DNA from: Trueperaceae bacterium
GTDB lineage: Bacteria; Deinococcota; Deinococci; Deinococcales; Trueperaceae
DNA: 64,000 nt
NCBI GenBank assembly: GCA_011390455.1
Contig: JAABSI010000002.1
Coordinates: forward strand, 22,130-86,129
Direction of reading: 5' to 3'
Below, one piece after another: positions 7,998-16,710 of the stretch. The position numbers were made by a program, and so were the translations under genes. The first letter of the stretch is position 1; each line of letters opens with the position of its first letter. Below the pieces are notes generated by a model that ran no database searches, was not told where the DNA came from, and saw nothing but the letters and a program-made list of their open reading frames with translations.

Positions 7998-8071
7998 GCG
8001 CTTGGTGTACGCCGCTGCCGCACCGAACACCGTCGCCGGCGCCACGCCGCCGTATCTGCTGGGCTGAGCGC

Positions 8072-8092
8072 ACGGCGCACGACCCGCGCCGT
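8072..8092. terminator. weak hairpin after M42 peptidase
   Basis: ACGGCGC at 8072-8078 and GCGCCGT at 8086-8092 form a 7-bp stem directly downstream of the minus-strand peptidase stop (8098). There is no U tract, so the terminator call is tentative. Confidence 0.35.
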
Positions 8093-8097
8093 CCGCC

Positions 8098-9177
8098 TCA
8101 GCCTTCGTCCAGGAACCCGAACCCCGGCAGGTCGTCCATCCGCGCCACGAGCGCCCCGAGCAGCTGCAGCGCCGCGTCGGCGTCGCGCAGGTCGGCGACC
8201 TCCGTGGGCGAGTGGGCGTAGCGGCGCGGCAGGCAGAGCGCCGCGGCGGGGACGCCCTCGCCCGACCAGGCGATCGCAGCGGCGTCGTTGTTGCCGCCGG
8301 TGAAGGTGGCGACCTGGAGCGGCACCCCTTCGGAGGCCGCGAGGCCGCGCAGGAAGCGCGCCACCGCCGGGTGCACCAGGAAACCTTTGCCCGCCTGCCC
8401 GGCCAGCACCTGCAGCACCGGCCCCGCGCCGATCCGCACGTTGAGGTCGCGCGTGAGGCTCATGTCCGGGGTGTCGCCGCTCGGCATGGTGTCGACCGCG
8501 ATGGCCAGGTCGGGCCGCCAGCGCTCGCCCGCCACGCCGGCGCCCTTGAGGCCGACCTCCTCCTGGCTCGTGAAGGCGACCACCAGCGCGCCGGCGGGCG
8601 GAGCGCCCGCCTCGAGGAGCGCCCAGGCGACCGCGCACCCGAGGCGGTTGTCGATCGCCTTGCCGGCCACCAGCGGCGCCTCGTGCCCGAAGGCGACCAG
8701 GTCGCTTTTGAAGGCGATCGCGTCGCCCACGCCGATGCCCATGGCCGCGACCTCCGCGGCGGACCGGGCGCCGACGTCGACGTACATGTTCGCGGGCGAC
8801 GGCACGCGGCCGCGCTCCTCGGCGGACTGGAAGTGGCCCGCGCGCATGCCGATCACGCCCACGTGGCCGCGCACGCGCACCATGCGGGCGGCCAGCAGGT
8901 TGTCGAGCACGCCGCCGATCTTGTCGAAGCGCAGGAAGCCGTCCGGCTCGACCGCCTTGACGATCAGGCCGATCTCGTCGGTGTGCGCCGCGATCAGCAC
9001 GGTCGGGCCCGGCCGGGCCCCGCGGCGCACGGCGTACAGGTTGCCGACCGCGTCGACGTGCAGCTCGTCGGCGACGCCGTCGAGGGCGCCCTTCAGGTAG
9101 GCGACCACCGGCTGTTCCTGACCGGAGACGGCGTCGAGGGCGGCGAGGCGGGACAGGCGCTCGAACATGGTGGGCAT
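8098..9177 (-). CDS. M42 family metallopeptidase (endoglucanase/deblocking aminopeptidase type)
   Basis: The 359-residue protein begins MPTMFERLSRLAALDAVSGQ and carries the M42 set of zinc and catalytic residues: AAHTDEIGLIVKAV, AIDNRLGCAVAW, SQEEVGLKGAGVA (catalytic Glu), AVDTMPSGDTPDMS, and the C-terminal RYAHSPTEVADL. M42 enzymes form large cytoplasmic aminopeptidase particles with two metal ions and trim peptides. No transmembrane or signal segment is seen. An alternative start at the in-frame ATG 9168 would lose only three residues. Confidence 0.92.
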   Translation of the reverse strand: MPTMFERLSRLAALDAVSGQEQPVVAYLKGALDGVADELHVDAVGNLYAVRRGARPGPTVLIAAHTDEIGLIVKAVEPDGFLRFDKIGGVLDNLLAARMVRVRGHVGVIGMRAGHFQSAEERGRVPSPANMYVDVGARSAAEVAAMGIGVGDAIAFKSDLVAFGHEAPLVAGKAIDNRLGCAVAWALLEAGAPPAGALVVAFTSQEEVGLKGAGVAGERWRPDLAIAVDTMPSGDTPDMSLTRDLNVRIGAGPVLQVLAGQAGKGFLVHPAVARFLRGLAASEGVPLQVATFTGGNNDAAAIAWSGEGVPAAALCLPRRYAHSPTEVADLRDADAALQLLGALVARMDDLPGFGFLDEG

Positions 9178-9200
9178 GCGCGATCATCCCACCGCGGCCG

Positions 9201-10517
9201 TCAGAACACGAGCATCGCGATCGAGAGCGCGAAGATCACCCAGAGCGTCAGCGACATCTTCGCGGCCTTGCCGGTCAAGACCTGCAGCACCACGTGGGTG
9301 AGGAAGCCGAAGACGATCCCCTCGCTGATCGAGTACGTGAACGGGATCGCCACCATCGCCACGAAGGCCGGCACGACCACCTCGTAGTCGTTCCAGTCGA
9401 CGCCCCTGAGGGTGCTCATCATGAACAGCCCCACCAGGACCAAGATCGGCGCCGTCGCGACCGATGGGATGAGCCCCAGCAGCGGCGAGAAGAACATGAA
9501 GGGCAGGAACAGCAGCCCGGCCACGACCGCGGTGAGCCCCGAGCGGCCGCCCGCCTCGACGCCCGCCGCCGACTCGATGTAGGCGGTGCCCGGCGAGGTG
9601 CCGAGCAGGCCCGAGATCGTCGTCGAGACGCCGTCGACCAGGAGCGCCTTGCCGGCGTTCTTGGGGTGGCCCTCCGCATCGGTGAGGCCGGCGACCTTGG
9701 TCACGCCCACGAAGGTCGAGATCGAATCGAACAGGTCGGTGAACAGCAGCGCGAAGACGGGGGCGATCAGGCTCGCCGAGAGCAGGCCGCCGAAGTCGAG
9801 CGCGAACACGGTCTCGAGCGAGGGCCACGCCACCAGAGCGCTCGGCAGGAAGACCTGGCTCTCGACCCAACCGATCGACTGGAACAACAGCGTGAGCGCC
9901 GAGGTCGCGAGGATCGAGAGGATGAGGGCGCCGGGCACCTTGCGGATCATCAGGAACGCGGCGAGCACGAGGCCGACGAAGAACAGCACGAAGGTCGCCG
10001 AGAAGCCGCCGAAGGCGACGGTCGTGGCCGGCGAGGCGACGATCACGCCGGCGTTGATCATGCCGATGAGCGCCAGGAAGAGGCCGATGCCGGCCGCCAC
10101 CCCGATCCGCACCCCGGTGGGCACGGCGCGGACGATCGCCTCGCGCACGTTCAGGCCCGGCAGCGAGAGCACGACGAAGACCACGCCCGACAGGAAGACC
10201 GCCGCGAGCGCGGTCTGCCAGGAGAGCCCCATGCCGAGCACGAGCGTGTAGGCGAAGAAGGCGTTGAGCCCCATGCCCGGCGCCAGCGCCACGGGCAGGT
10301 TGGCGTAGAGCCCCATGAAGATGCTCGACAGGCCGGCCACCAGGACGGTCGCGAACAGCGCGCCGTCGAGCGGCACCCCGGCGTCGCCCAGGATGAGCGG
10401 GTTCACGACGATGATGTAGGCCATCGTCAAGAAGGTGGTCAGGCCGGCGATGGCCTCCACGCGCACGTTCGTGCCGAGCGCGCGGAGTCCGAAGAAGCGT
10501 TCCAGATGGTCCTTCAT
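9201..10517 (-). CDS. NCS2/AzgA-like nucleobase permease
   Basis: The 438-residue polytopic protein begins MKDHLERFFGLRALGTNVRV and enters the first helix with TFLTMAYIIVVNPLILGDAG, typical of the AzgA-type purine permease group. Signature segments include APGMGLNAFFAYTLVLGMG and TDLFDSISTFVGVTKVAGL. Transport of hypoxanthine, guanine or adenine by proton symport is the family role. The GGGAGGGG site just upstream sets the start at 10517; a longer frame upstream runs into the divergent MFS region. It is divergent from the MFS gene. Confidence 0.92.
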   Translation of the reverse strand: MKDHLERFFGLRALGTNVRVEAIAGLTTFLTMAYIIVVNPLILGDAGVPLDGALFATVLVAGLSSIFMGLYANLPVALAPGMGLNAFFAYTLVLGMGLSWQTALAAVFLSGVVFVVLSLPGLNVREAIVRAVPTGVRIGVAAGIGLFLALIGMINAGVIVASPATTVAFGGFSATFVLFFVGLVLAAFLMIRKVPGALILSILATSALTLLFQSIGWVESQVFLPSALVAWPSLETVFALDFGGLLSASLIAPVFALLFTDLFDSISTFVGVTKVAGLTDAEGHPKNAGKALLVDGVSTTISGLLGTSPGTAYIESAAGVEAGGRSGLTAVVAGLLFLPFMFFSPLLGLIPSVATAPILVLVGLFMMSTLRGVDWNDYEVVVPAFVAMVAIPFTYSISEGIVFGFLTHVVLQVLTGKAAKMSLTLWVIFALSIAMLVF

Positions 10518-10630
10518 GGTGGGTCCCCTCCCCGCGTCCGGCCGGCGCCATGGCGCCGGTGTTCGCGTCCGCCGCAGATGATAAACGCATGAGGACGCGA
10601 GGGTCTCGGGACGCGGCGGAACCCCGGACA

Positions 10631-10658
10631 CCGCGACCCGCGACCTGCGACCTGCGAC
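10631..10658. repeat. 7-bp tandem repeat, 4 copies
   Basis: Two CCGCGAC units followed by two CTGCGAC units run exactly from 10631 to 10658, ending 7 bp before the TAGCAT -10 of the MFS gene. Confidence 0.85.
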
Positions 10659-10665
10659 CCCGGCG

Positions 10666-10671
10666 TAGCAT
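10666..10671 (+). promoter_or_regulatory. leaderless -10 (TAGCAT)
   Basis: TAGCAT lies 7 nt before the GTG at 10679 and helps fix the start of the MFS transporter. Confidence 0.5.
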
Positions 10672-10678
10672 CGATGGC

Positions 10679-11941
10679 GTGCGTCCACCGGCCCCGACGA
10701 CCTCAGCGCGCCCGGTGCCGTGGCGACGCGTCCTGGGCATCGCCACCGGGTCGCTGGCGCTCGCCGCGATCTGGAGCCTCTACAACGTCTTCATGCCGCT
10801 CTTGCTGGGCACCTTCCTCGAGAGCCGGGCCGCGCGCGGCGCGATCATGGGGCTCGACAACGTGGTCGCGGTGCTGCTGATCCCCGTGGTGGGCGCCTGG
10901 TCCGATCGCGTCCGCGGCCGCTGGGGGCGGCGCCTCCCGTTCCTGCTCGCCGGCGTGCCGCTCACGGCCCTCGCCTTCGCGGCCCTGCCGTGGGCGACGG
11001 CGGCGCTGTGGACTTTGATCGCGGTCGACGTCCTCTTCCTGCTCGCGATCACCGCGTACCGGGCCCCGCTCGTGGCGCTGATGCCCGACCACGTGGCCCC
11101 CGAGGCGCGCCCGCTGGCCAACGGCGCGATCACCCTGATGGGCGCGGTGGGGGGCGTCCTCGCCTTGGTCGGGTTGGCGCCGCTCGCGGAGCGAGCGCCC
11201 GGCCTGCCCTTCGCCGCGGTGCCCTTCGCGGCCGCGGCCGCGCTGGCGCTCGTGGCCCTGGCGGTGGTGGTCGCGAGCAGCCTCCGGCACCCGCCCTTCG
11301 TCGAGGACGGTGCGGTGGCGGCGGATGCGCCGGCGCCGACGACCCTGGCCCGCGATCTGCGCGGGGCCTGGCGCGGCGCGCCGGCCGGTGCGCACCCGCT
11401 CCTGGTCGGGCTGTTCTTCGCCTTCTTCGGCTTCGCCGCGGTCGAGGCGCAGTTCAGCGCTTTCGCCACCGACGCGTTGGGGGTGGGGGCGGGGCGCGCC
11501 GGCACGCTCCTGGGCGTCGCCAGCGCGGCCTTCGTCGCGGCGGCGCTGCCCGCCGGCGCCCTGGCGCGCCGGGTGGGCGAGGGGGTGGCGATGCGCGCCG
11601 GGGCGGTGGCGCTGGTGCTGCTCCTCCCGGTCGCCGGCACGCTCGGCGACGGCCCCGCGCTGATGGCCGTGCTGGCCGGCTTCGGCGCCGGTTGGGCGCT
11701 GCTCCTCGTGCCCGCCTACCCGTTGGTGGCCGACCTGGGTGGCCGCGCCCGCGTCGGTGTCTTCACGGGCCTCTACTACCTGGTGGGGTCCAGCGCCGCG
11801 ATCGTCGCGCCCGGCGTCGCCGGCGCCGCGATGGACGCCCTCGGCGACCGGGCGCTCTTCGGCGTCGCCGCGCTCGCCTTCGCGGCCGCGGGGGTCGCCT
11901 TCGCGCGCGGCGCGCCGCGGCGGGGGAGCGAGGTGGTGTAG
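10679..11941 (+). CDS. MFS transporter (SLC45/GPH-like)
   Basis: From GTG 10679 this is a 420-residue protein with about twelve transmembrane helices. The signature GLDNVVAVLLIPVVGAWSDR followed by VRGRWGRR resembles sugar-transporting SLC45/GPH-type facilitators. A central loop (residues about 210-225) splits the two six-helix halves. The substrate may be a sugar, but this is only family-level inference. The start is chosen for the TAGCAT hexamer 7 nt upstream; the longer open frame begins in repetitive non-coding sequence. Confidence 0.85.
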   Translation: MRPPAPTTSARPVPWRRVLGIATGSLALAAIWSLYNVFMPLLLGTFLESRAARGAIMGLDNVVAVLLIPVVGAWSDRVRGRWGRRLPFLLAGVPLTALAFAALPWATAALWTLIAVDVLFLLAITAYRAPLVALMPDHVAPEARPLANGAITLMGAVGGVLALVGLAPLAERAPGLPFAAVPFAAAAALALVALAVVVASSLRHPPFVEDGAVAADAPAPTTLARDLRGAWRGAPAGAHPLLVGLFFAFFGFAAVEAQFSAFATDALGVGAGRAGTLLGVASAAFVAAALPAGALARRVGEGVAMRAGAVALVLLLPVAGTLGDGPALMAVLAGFGAGWALLLVPAYPLVADLGGRARVGVFTGLYYLVGSSAAIVAPGVAGAAMDALGDRALFGVAALAFAAAGVAFARGAPRRGSEVV

Positions 11942-11996
11942 CGGGGCCGGGCCGCCGGATGGGGTGCGCCTCACGGAGGGCGCCGAAGCGCTCGGC

Positions 11997-12002
11997 TAGC
12001 GT
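11997..12002 (+). promoter_or_regulatory. leaderless -10 (TAGCGT)
   Basis: TAGCGT lies 7 nt before ATG 12010 of the CAP-domain lipoprotein gene, with no Shine-Dalgarno between. Confidence 0.55.
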
Positions 12003-12009
12003 GGACGCC

Positions 12010-12540
12010 ATGGCGCATCCCTTCCCCCTCCCGCGGCTCGCGTCGATCCTGGCCGTGTGCTTGGTGCTGAGCGCGTGCGGCGTCGCCGGACCGAACCCGC
12101 CGCTGGGGGCCGCCCCGACGCCCTCCGATCCGGTGCCCGACGGCGTCGCCGCGCAGATGCTCGCCCTGGTGAACGCCGTGCGCCTCGAGGGCAGGCTCTG
12201 CGGCGCCGAGGGCGCCTTCGCCCCCACGCACCCGCTCACCTTCGAGGCCCGCCTCACCGCGGCCGCGCAGGACCATGCCGCCGACATGCACGCTCGCGGG
12301 GTCATGAGCCACACCGGCGGCGACGACAGCGACCCGGGGGAGCGGATCGCGCGTACCGGCTACGACTCCGCGGCCTGGGGCGAGAACGTCGCCGCGGGCT
12401 ACCCGTCGGTGGAGGCGGTGATGGCCGGGTGGCTCGGCAGCGACGGTCACTGCGCGAACCTGATGCGACCGGGGTTCACGGAGTTCGGTGCGGGCGAGTC
12501 CGGCCGCTACTGGGCCCAGGTGTTCGCGCGCCCGCGCTGA
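12010..12540 (+). CDS. CAP/SCP-domain lipoprotein
   Basis: The 176-residue protein begins MAHPFPLPRLASILAVCLV with lipobox LSAC, so it is lipid-anchored. The CAP (CRISP/SCP) domain follows, with AAAQDHAADMHARGVMSHTG, WGENVAAGYPSVEAVMAGW, and SDGHCANLMRPGFTEFGAG. These contain the His and Glu residues of the CAP cavity. The domain is known from secreted bacterial proteins of mostly undefined role and from YkwD-like proteins. ATG 12010 is set by the TAGCGT hexamer. A hairpin repeat lies 62 bp downstream of its stop. Confidence 0.9.
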   Translation: MAHPFPLPRLASILAVCLVLSACGVAGPNPPLGAAPTPSDPVPDGVAAQMLALVNAVRLEGRLCGAEGAFAPTHPLTFEARLTAAAQDHAADMHARGVMSHTGGDDSDPGERIARTGYDSAAWGENVAAGYPSVEAVMAGWLGSDGHCANLMRPGFTEFGAGESGRYWAQVFARPR

Positions 12541-12601
12541 ACGAGCGGCTCCATCGTCGGGTCACGACGGAGGGGCGAGCACCTCCGCGCGCATTAGGAG
12601 T

Positions 12602-12642
12602 AACCTTGCAAATCAAAAGTCCGACTTTCGATTTGCAAGGTT
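12602..12642. repeat. AT-rich hairpin repeat, copy 2
   Basis: A nearly perfect 41-bp palindrome: arms AACCTTGCAAATC (12602-12614) and its exact complement (12630-12642), then an inner AAAGTC/GACTTT stem around a single central C at 12622. Only an A/C mismatch interrupts the arms. It is related to 417-459 in both outer arm and inner stem. It lies 62 bp after the CAP lipoprotein stop and 173 bp before the next gene. The rest of the 274-bp gap holds no other element that I can see. Confidence 0.8.
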
Positions 12643-12801
12643 CGTGTGAGCGCCCGCGACCGACGCCTCCCCGTCACCCCGAGAAGGGTTGGACGGGGCA
12701 ACCCTGGGGTTCGGAACGGTGTACGTCTTCGTCCACGCCCGCGATGTCGACCTCGAGCAGGAGCGCCACCCACTGGTTCGCGTGCGCTGCAAGCCGCCGG
12801 G

Positions 12802-12807
12802 TACGCT
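12802..12807 (+). promoter_or_regulatory. leaderless -10 (TACGCT)
   Basis: TACGCT lies 7 nt before ATG 12815 of the following membrane-protein gene. Confidence 0.55.
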
Positions 12808-12814
12808 CGACCGC

Positions 12815-13555
12815 ATGATCAGCGCGCTCTACCTCGTCTTCGCCGCCGTCCACGCGCTCGTCTGGTCCTGGGGGTCCCGCGCTTGGGAGCGCGCCGGCCG
12901 GCCGGTGGCCCTCACGCTCGTGCTCGTTCCCGCGACGCTGCTCTGGTACGACAACCTGCGCATCGGCATCGGGCGCTTCCTCGGCGAGGGACCGCTCCTC
13001 TACGGCCTGAGCGTCCCGGCGCTCGCCTGGCACTGGACGATGCTGCCGCTCTTCGTCCTCGCGGCGCTGGCGATGGCGCGCGCGGCCGGGCTCCGCTGGG
13101 CGCGCACCCGGTGGGCCGGACTCGGCTTCGGGGCCGTCGCCGTCGCCCTCTTCGTGGTCGACGTGCCCTACGCGATCGGGGTGCTGTTCGGTGCGGTCGG
13201 TCCGTTCCCGGCCGTCGAGCTGAAGCTCGGCTGCATCGGCGACGCCATCCGCTACACCGCGAGCCTCGGTCCGGCCTACTTCTGCGGGCCGGAGTCGGAG
13301 GTCCACCGGGTCGGTCCGGGTCCGGTGGTCGCGATCGTGATGGTCGTGGTGGTGCTGTGGGTCGGGATCGCGCTGTGGGTCCGGCGCCGATGGCCCTGGT
13401 TGGCCGTCGCCGCCGGCGCCATGTTCGTCGCCGCGGCCGGCGGGCCCGCGTGGGGCACGTACGCGCCGCCCGTCGCGAACGTCGGCGAGATCGGCTTCGT
13501 CGTGGGGCTCATCGCGACCGCGCTGCGCTTCGCGGGCGACGACGGCGCCACCTGA
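12815..13555 (+). CDS. integral membrane protein of unknown function
   Basis: The 246-residue protein begins MISALYLVFAAVHALVWSW and has about seven hydrophobic helices, with conserved-looking polar positions such as VHALVWSW, WYDNLRIGIGRFLGEG and ALAWHWTMLPLF. A pair of cysteines (LGCIGD and YFCGPE) faces an extramembrane loop. I do not recognise a named family. A TACGCT hexamer 7 nt upstream supports the start. It stands alone between the CAP lipoprotein and the convergent radical SAM gene. Confidence 0.75.
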   Translation: MISALYLVFAAVHALVWSWGSRAWERAGRPVALTLVLVPATLLWYDNLRIGIGRFLGEGPLLYGLSVPALAWHWTMLPLFVLAALAMARAAGLRWARTRWAGLGFGAVAVALFVVDVPYAIGVLFGAVGPFPAVELKLGCIGDAIRYTASLGPAYFCGPESEVHRVGPGPVVAIVMVVVVLWVGIALWVRRRWPWLAVAAGAMFVAAAGGPAWGTYAPPVANVGEIGFVVGLIATALRFAGDDGAT

Positions 13556-13587
13556 CGCAGCGCGGAGAGCCGGGGAGCGCGTCGTCG

Positions 13588-15309
13588 TCAGGCCCTGAGG
13601 AAGCCCAACGCCGTCCGCGCGATCGCGCCCAGGTCGAAGCTGAACAGGTGCCGCTGCCAGAAGAGCTCCTGCTTGTCGCTCACGGTCGACTCGCTGAAGC
13701 GCGCGATCTCGCCGCGAAGCTCGGGGTCGGCCAAGCCATCGGCGCCGTCGGCCATCGCGGCGTTCAGCCGCACGCGCAGGGCCCGGGCACCCTCGATCCC
13801 CGCCGCGACCGCGTCGGCGCGTTTCTCGCTGATGTAGCCGTAGCGGCGCTTGAGCTCGTTGAGGCGCTCGGCGGCGTCGTAGGTGGCGTCGACCAGCTGC
13901 GCGCGCGTCATCCACTGCGTCTCGTAGTTCAGGATGTGCTCCCAGCTCGGCTGCACCAGCAATTGCCGGTGCTCCTCGACGGTGTGCGCGAGCTTGGTGT
14001 ACCCGAAGCGCTCGGGGTGCTCGAAGATCTGGCTGCCGGGGTCCAGGAAGGGCCCCATGGGGGAGATGAAGGCCTGCAGCCGCTTGTCGCCGAAGGAGAA
14101 CAGGTGCTCGCAGTAGTCGATCGTCTCCATGACCGACTCGTAGGTCTGGTGCTGCAGCCCGATCATGTAGAAGACGTCGATGCGCGTGCAGCGCAGCTTC
14201 AGCGCCTCGCGCAGCAGCTCCTCCATCTCCGCGTTCTCGTAGCCCGCCTGCCCCTCCATCGCGTGCCGCACGGTGCGGTCGTGGCTCTCGGGGCTCACCT
14301 CGAAGCTCCAGGTGGGGAGCTTGGCGTCGATGTGGCGCAGGAACTCGATGGGCGGCACGTCGAAGAACTCGAACATGATGTCGTTCTTGACGTTCTTGGC
14401 GGCGATCGCGTCGATCACCTCGGTCGCGTAGGTTCGGCCGCCCTGCAGCAGGTCGCCCGGGATGACGATGGTGCCCTTGGAGAGGCGGCTGATCGCGGCC
14501 AGGTTCTTCGCGAGGCTCTCGGGGCTGCGGTAGACGGGCTTCTTCCGCTTGGTCAGGTGCCCGCACGTGGTGGCCGAGCTGCCGCACGTCACGCATTCGT
14601 AGGCACAGCCCTTGAGCGGCAGCACCATGGTGGTCGGGTGCCGCAACCAGCCGTTGAAGGGCAGCACGCTCGCGAGGTCGCGGTGGCGCATCGCCATCTG
14701 GATCAGCAGCTCCGGGCGCACGTCGACATAGTCGAGCGACTCCGGGATGTACGTGAGCGGGTTCGCGCGCACGGTGCCGTCGGCGTCGCGCCAGCTGAGG
14801 TTGGGGATGTCCTCGAGCGGCGCGCCGGTCTCGAGCGCCTGCAACAGCTGGTGGAGCGGCGGCTCGGTGCTGTCGCCGCGCAGCACGAAGTCGATCTCGG
14901 GGTACGTGCGCAACAGGTCCTCGTGGAAGTAGGTGGACGAGAGGCCGCCCAGGATCACCGGCACGTCGGGGTGCACCTGTTTGGCGATGCGGGCGACCTC
15001 GATCGCGCCGTGGCAGTGCGGCATCCAGTGCAGGTCGATGCCGATCAGGCGCGGCTTCTGCTTGGCGAGGAAGCGGGGTACGTCGAAGCGTTTGTCCTGG
15101 AGCATGCGCAGCGCCAGGTTGGCGATGCGCACGCGCATGCCGCGCTCCTCGAGGTAGCCGGCCATGGTCAGGAAGCCGATGGGGTAGAGCTCGAACATCA
15201 CCGACGACGGCACCATGTCGCTGACCGGGCCGTAGAGGATGGATTTCTCGCGGAAGTCGTAGACGCTGGGTGCGTGGAGCAACAACAGGTCGAGCGAGTG
15301 CTTAGGCAT
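13588..15309 (-). CDS. B12-binding/radical SAM protein (Ta0216-like)
   Basis: The 573-residue protein begins MPKHSLDLLLLHAPSVYDFR and resembles the TIGR04190 (Ta0216) group. An N-terminal B12-binding-type Rossmann domain spans about 1-160 (IGIDLHWMPHC, VPVILGGLSSTYFHEDLL). The radical SAM core follows, with CAYECVTC supplying the CxxxCxxC cluster cysteines near residues 225-235, and additional cysteines in GSSATTCG. Such enzymes cleave S-adenosylmethionine for radical chemistry, often methylation; the substrate is unknown. A GGAGGAAC site supports ATG 15309. Confidence 0.88.
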   Translation of the reverse strand: MPKHSLDLLLLHAPSVYDFREKSILYGPVSDMVPSSVMFELYPIGFLTMAGYLEERGMRVRIANLALRMLQDKRFDVPRFLAKQKPRLIGIDLHWMPHCHGAIEVARIAKQVHPDVPVILGGLSSTYFHEDLLRTYPEIDFVLRGDSTEPPLHQLLQALETGAPLEDIPNLSWRDADGTVRANPLTYIPESLDYVDVRPELLIQMAMRHRDLASVLPFNGWLRHPTTMVLPLKGCAYECVTCGSSATTCGHLTKRKKPVYRSPESLAKNLAAISRLSKGTIVIPGDLLQGGRTYATEVIDAIAAKNVKNDIMFEFFDVPPIEFLRHIDAKLPTWSFEVSPESHDRTVRHAMEGQAGYENAEMEELLREALKLRCTRIDVFYMIGLQHQTYESVMETIDYCEHLFSFGDKRLQAFISPMGPFLDPGSQIFEHPERFGYTKLAHTVEEHRQLLVQPSWEHILNYETQWMTRAQLVDATYDAAERLNELKRRYGYISEKRADAVAAGIEGARALRVRLNAAMADGADGLADPELRGEIARFSESTVSDKQELFWQRHLFSFDLGAIARTALGFLRA

Positions 15310-15432
15310 GGGGCGGGTTCCTCCGGCAGGCGTTGGCCATGCCTCAGGTTGACCCGCCGCACGAGCCGAGCGCCACGCGGGAATGTCCCACGCGCAGGTC
15401 GGGTTTAGGGCGGCCGTCGCTGCCGGGACCGC

Positions 15433-16710
15433 TCAGGACGCGTCGTCCGCGCCGTCGAACAGGTGGGCGCCCTCGACGGATGCGTCGGCGATCACGGCCG
15501 CCGCGGCGCTCCAACCCATCGGCCAGGTCCCGCCGGGCTCGTGGCTGCGTCCGTGCAGGAACTCGGAGAAGGACCAGGGCTCGCCGTCGCGCGCCCGCCG
15601 GTTCGCGGCGTGGACGCCGTCGCGGTACCGGCGGGCGCCCTCGAGGTCGCCGCGGCGTGCCAGCCCGGCGGCGTAGAACGCCGTCACCAAGGGCCACAGG
15701 CCGCCGTTGTGGTAGGCGTACGGCTCGTTCTTGAAGGTGTGCGAGAACGACATCTGCAGGTCGTCCCAGAACTCGTCCTTGGGCGTGATCACCGGATCGA
15801 AGGCCGGCAGCAGGTCCACGTCGGGATCGACGAGCTGGTCGGTCACGTAGGCGTCCACGGCGCGCGCGCGTTCCTCGTCCGCGACGCCGAACAGCGTGGC
15901 CAGGGCGTTCGCCATGCCGTCGAAGCGGGTCCCGTACCCGAGCGGCGAGAAGTACGGCATCCAGTACTTGCCGCGGCAGTGCTCGGCCGCCGCGCGCCCC
16001 TTCGCGTACAGGACGGGGTGGTAGACGTCCTCGGCGGCCTCGTCGCCCTCGGCTTCGCCGTCGTCGAACCAGTAGTTGGCGCGCAGCAGGTGGCGCAGGC
16101 GCGCGGTGCGTTCGAGCAGCGCGTGGTCCTCGCCGCCGTGCAGCTCGCGGTGGAGCGCTGCGAAGCCGCGTTGCGCCTGCAGGTACAGCAGCTGGTCGTA
16201 CAGCACGTAGCCGCTCTGGATGTACTCGTCGGCCCAGTCGCCCGTGGGGGGGACGTACAGCAGCCCACGGGCGTTGAACTCCCACGCCCCCAACAGCGCC
16301 CGCAGCCGCTCGAGCGGCTCGACCAGGTCGCCCAAGAGGACCTCGTCGCCGGTCCGGCGCCAGTACTCGGCGCTCGCGATCGCGAACCACAGGCCGGCGT
16401 CCACGCGACCGGCGGTCCCCCCGTACGAGACGCGTTCGGTGACGGGGTCGACGTTGCTCGGGATCTCGCCGTGCGGTCCCTGGTAGCGCGCGAGCGTCCG
16501 CAGGGTGGCGCGTCCGGCCTCGATCAGGTCCTCTTCGCCGCTGAGGAGCGCGGCCAGGCCGATGATCGCGCCGTCGCGCCCCCAGACCCGCCGGTAGTTG
16601 GCGCGCTCGGTGGGCGAGGCGAGGAAGCCGCGGTCGGTCGCGCACGCGCGCACCACCTCCAGGGCGCGCGCGTGGCCTTCGGCGGTCGGTGCTTCGCTCA
16701 TCGCCGTCAC
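15433..16710 (-). CDS. GH100/amylo-1,6-glucosidase-like glycoside hydrolase
   Basis: The 425-residue protein has the (alpha/alpha)6-barrel signatures of invertase- or debranching-type hydrolases: RRVWGRDGAIIGLAALL, GPHGEIPSNVDP, AGLWFAIASAEYWRRTGDE, and YAYHNGGLWPLVTAFYAAGL, with FSEFLHGRSHEPGGTWPMGW near the end. Family members hydrolyse alpha-glucosidic bonds in sucrose or glycogen; the substrate here is not clear. The GTG at 16710 overlaps the stop of the aldo/keto reductase gene (GTGA). No signal peptide is seen, so it is probably cytoplasmic. Confidence 0.8.
   Translation of the reverse strand: MTAMSEAPTAEGHARALEVVRACATDRGFLASPTERANYRRVWGRDGAIIGLAALLSGEEDLIEAGRATLRTLARYQGPHGEIPSNVDPVTERVSYGGTAGRVDAGLWFAIASAEYWRRTGDEVLLGDLVEPLERLRALLGAWEFNARGLLYVPPTGDWADEYIQSGYVLYDQLLYLQAQRGFAALHRELHGGEDHALLERTARLRHLLRANYWFDDGEAEGDEAAEDVYHPVLYAKGRAAAEHCRGKYWMPYFSPLGYGTRFDGMANALATLFGVADEERARAVDAYVTDQLVDPDVDLLPAFDPVITPKDEFWDDLQMSFSHTFKNEPYAYHNGGLWPLVTAFYAAGLARRGDLEGARRYRDGVHAANRRARDGEPWSFSEFLHGRSHEPGGTWPMGWSAAAAVIADASVEGAHLFDGADDAS

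Noticed and set aside
10550..10678. Longer MFS start that would add 43 residues
   Set aside because: The extra sequence is tandem-repeat and promoter DNA with no hydrophobic or conserved content; the GTG 7 nt after TAGCAT is a better start.
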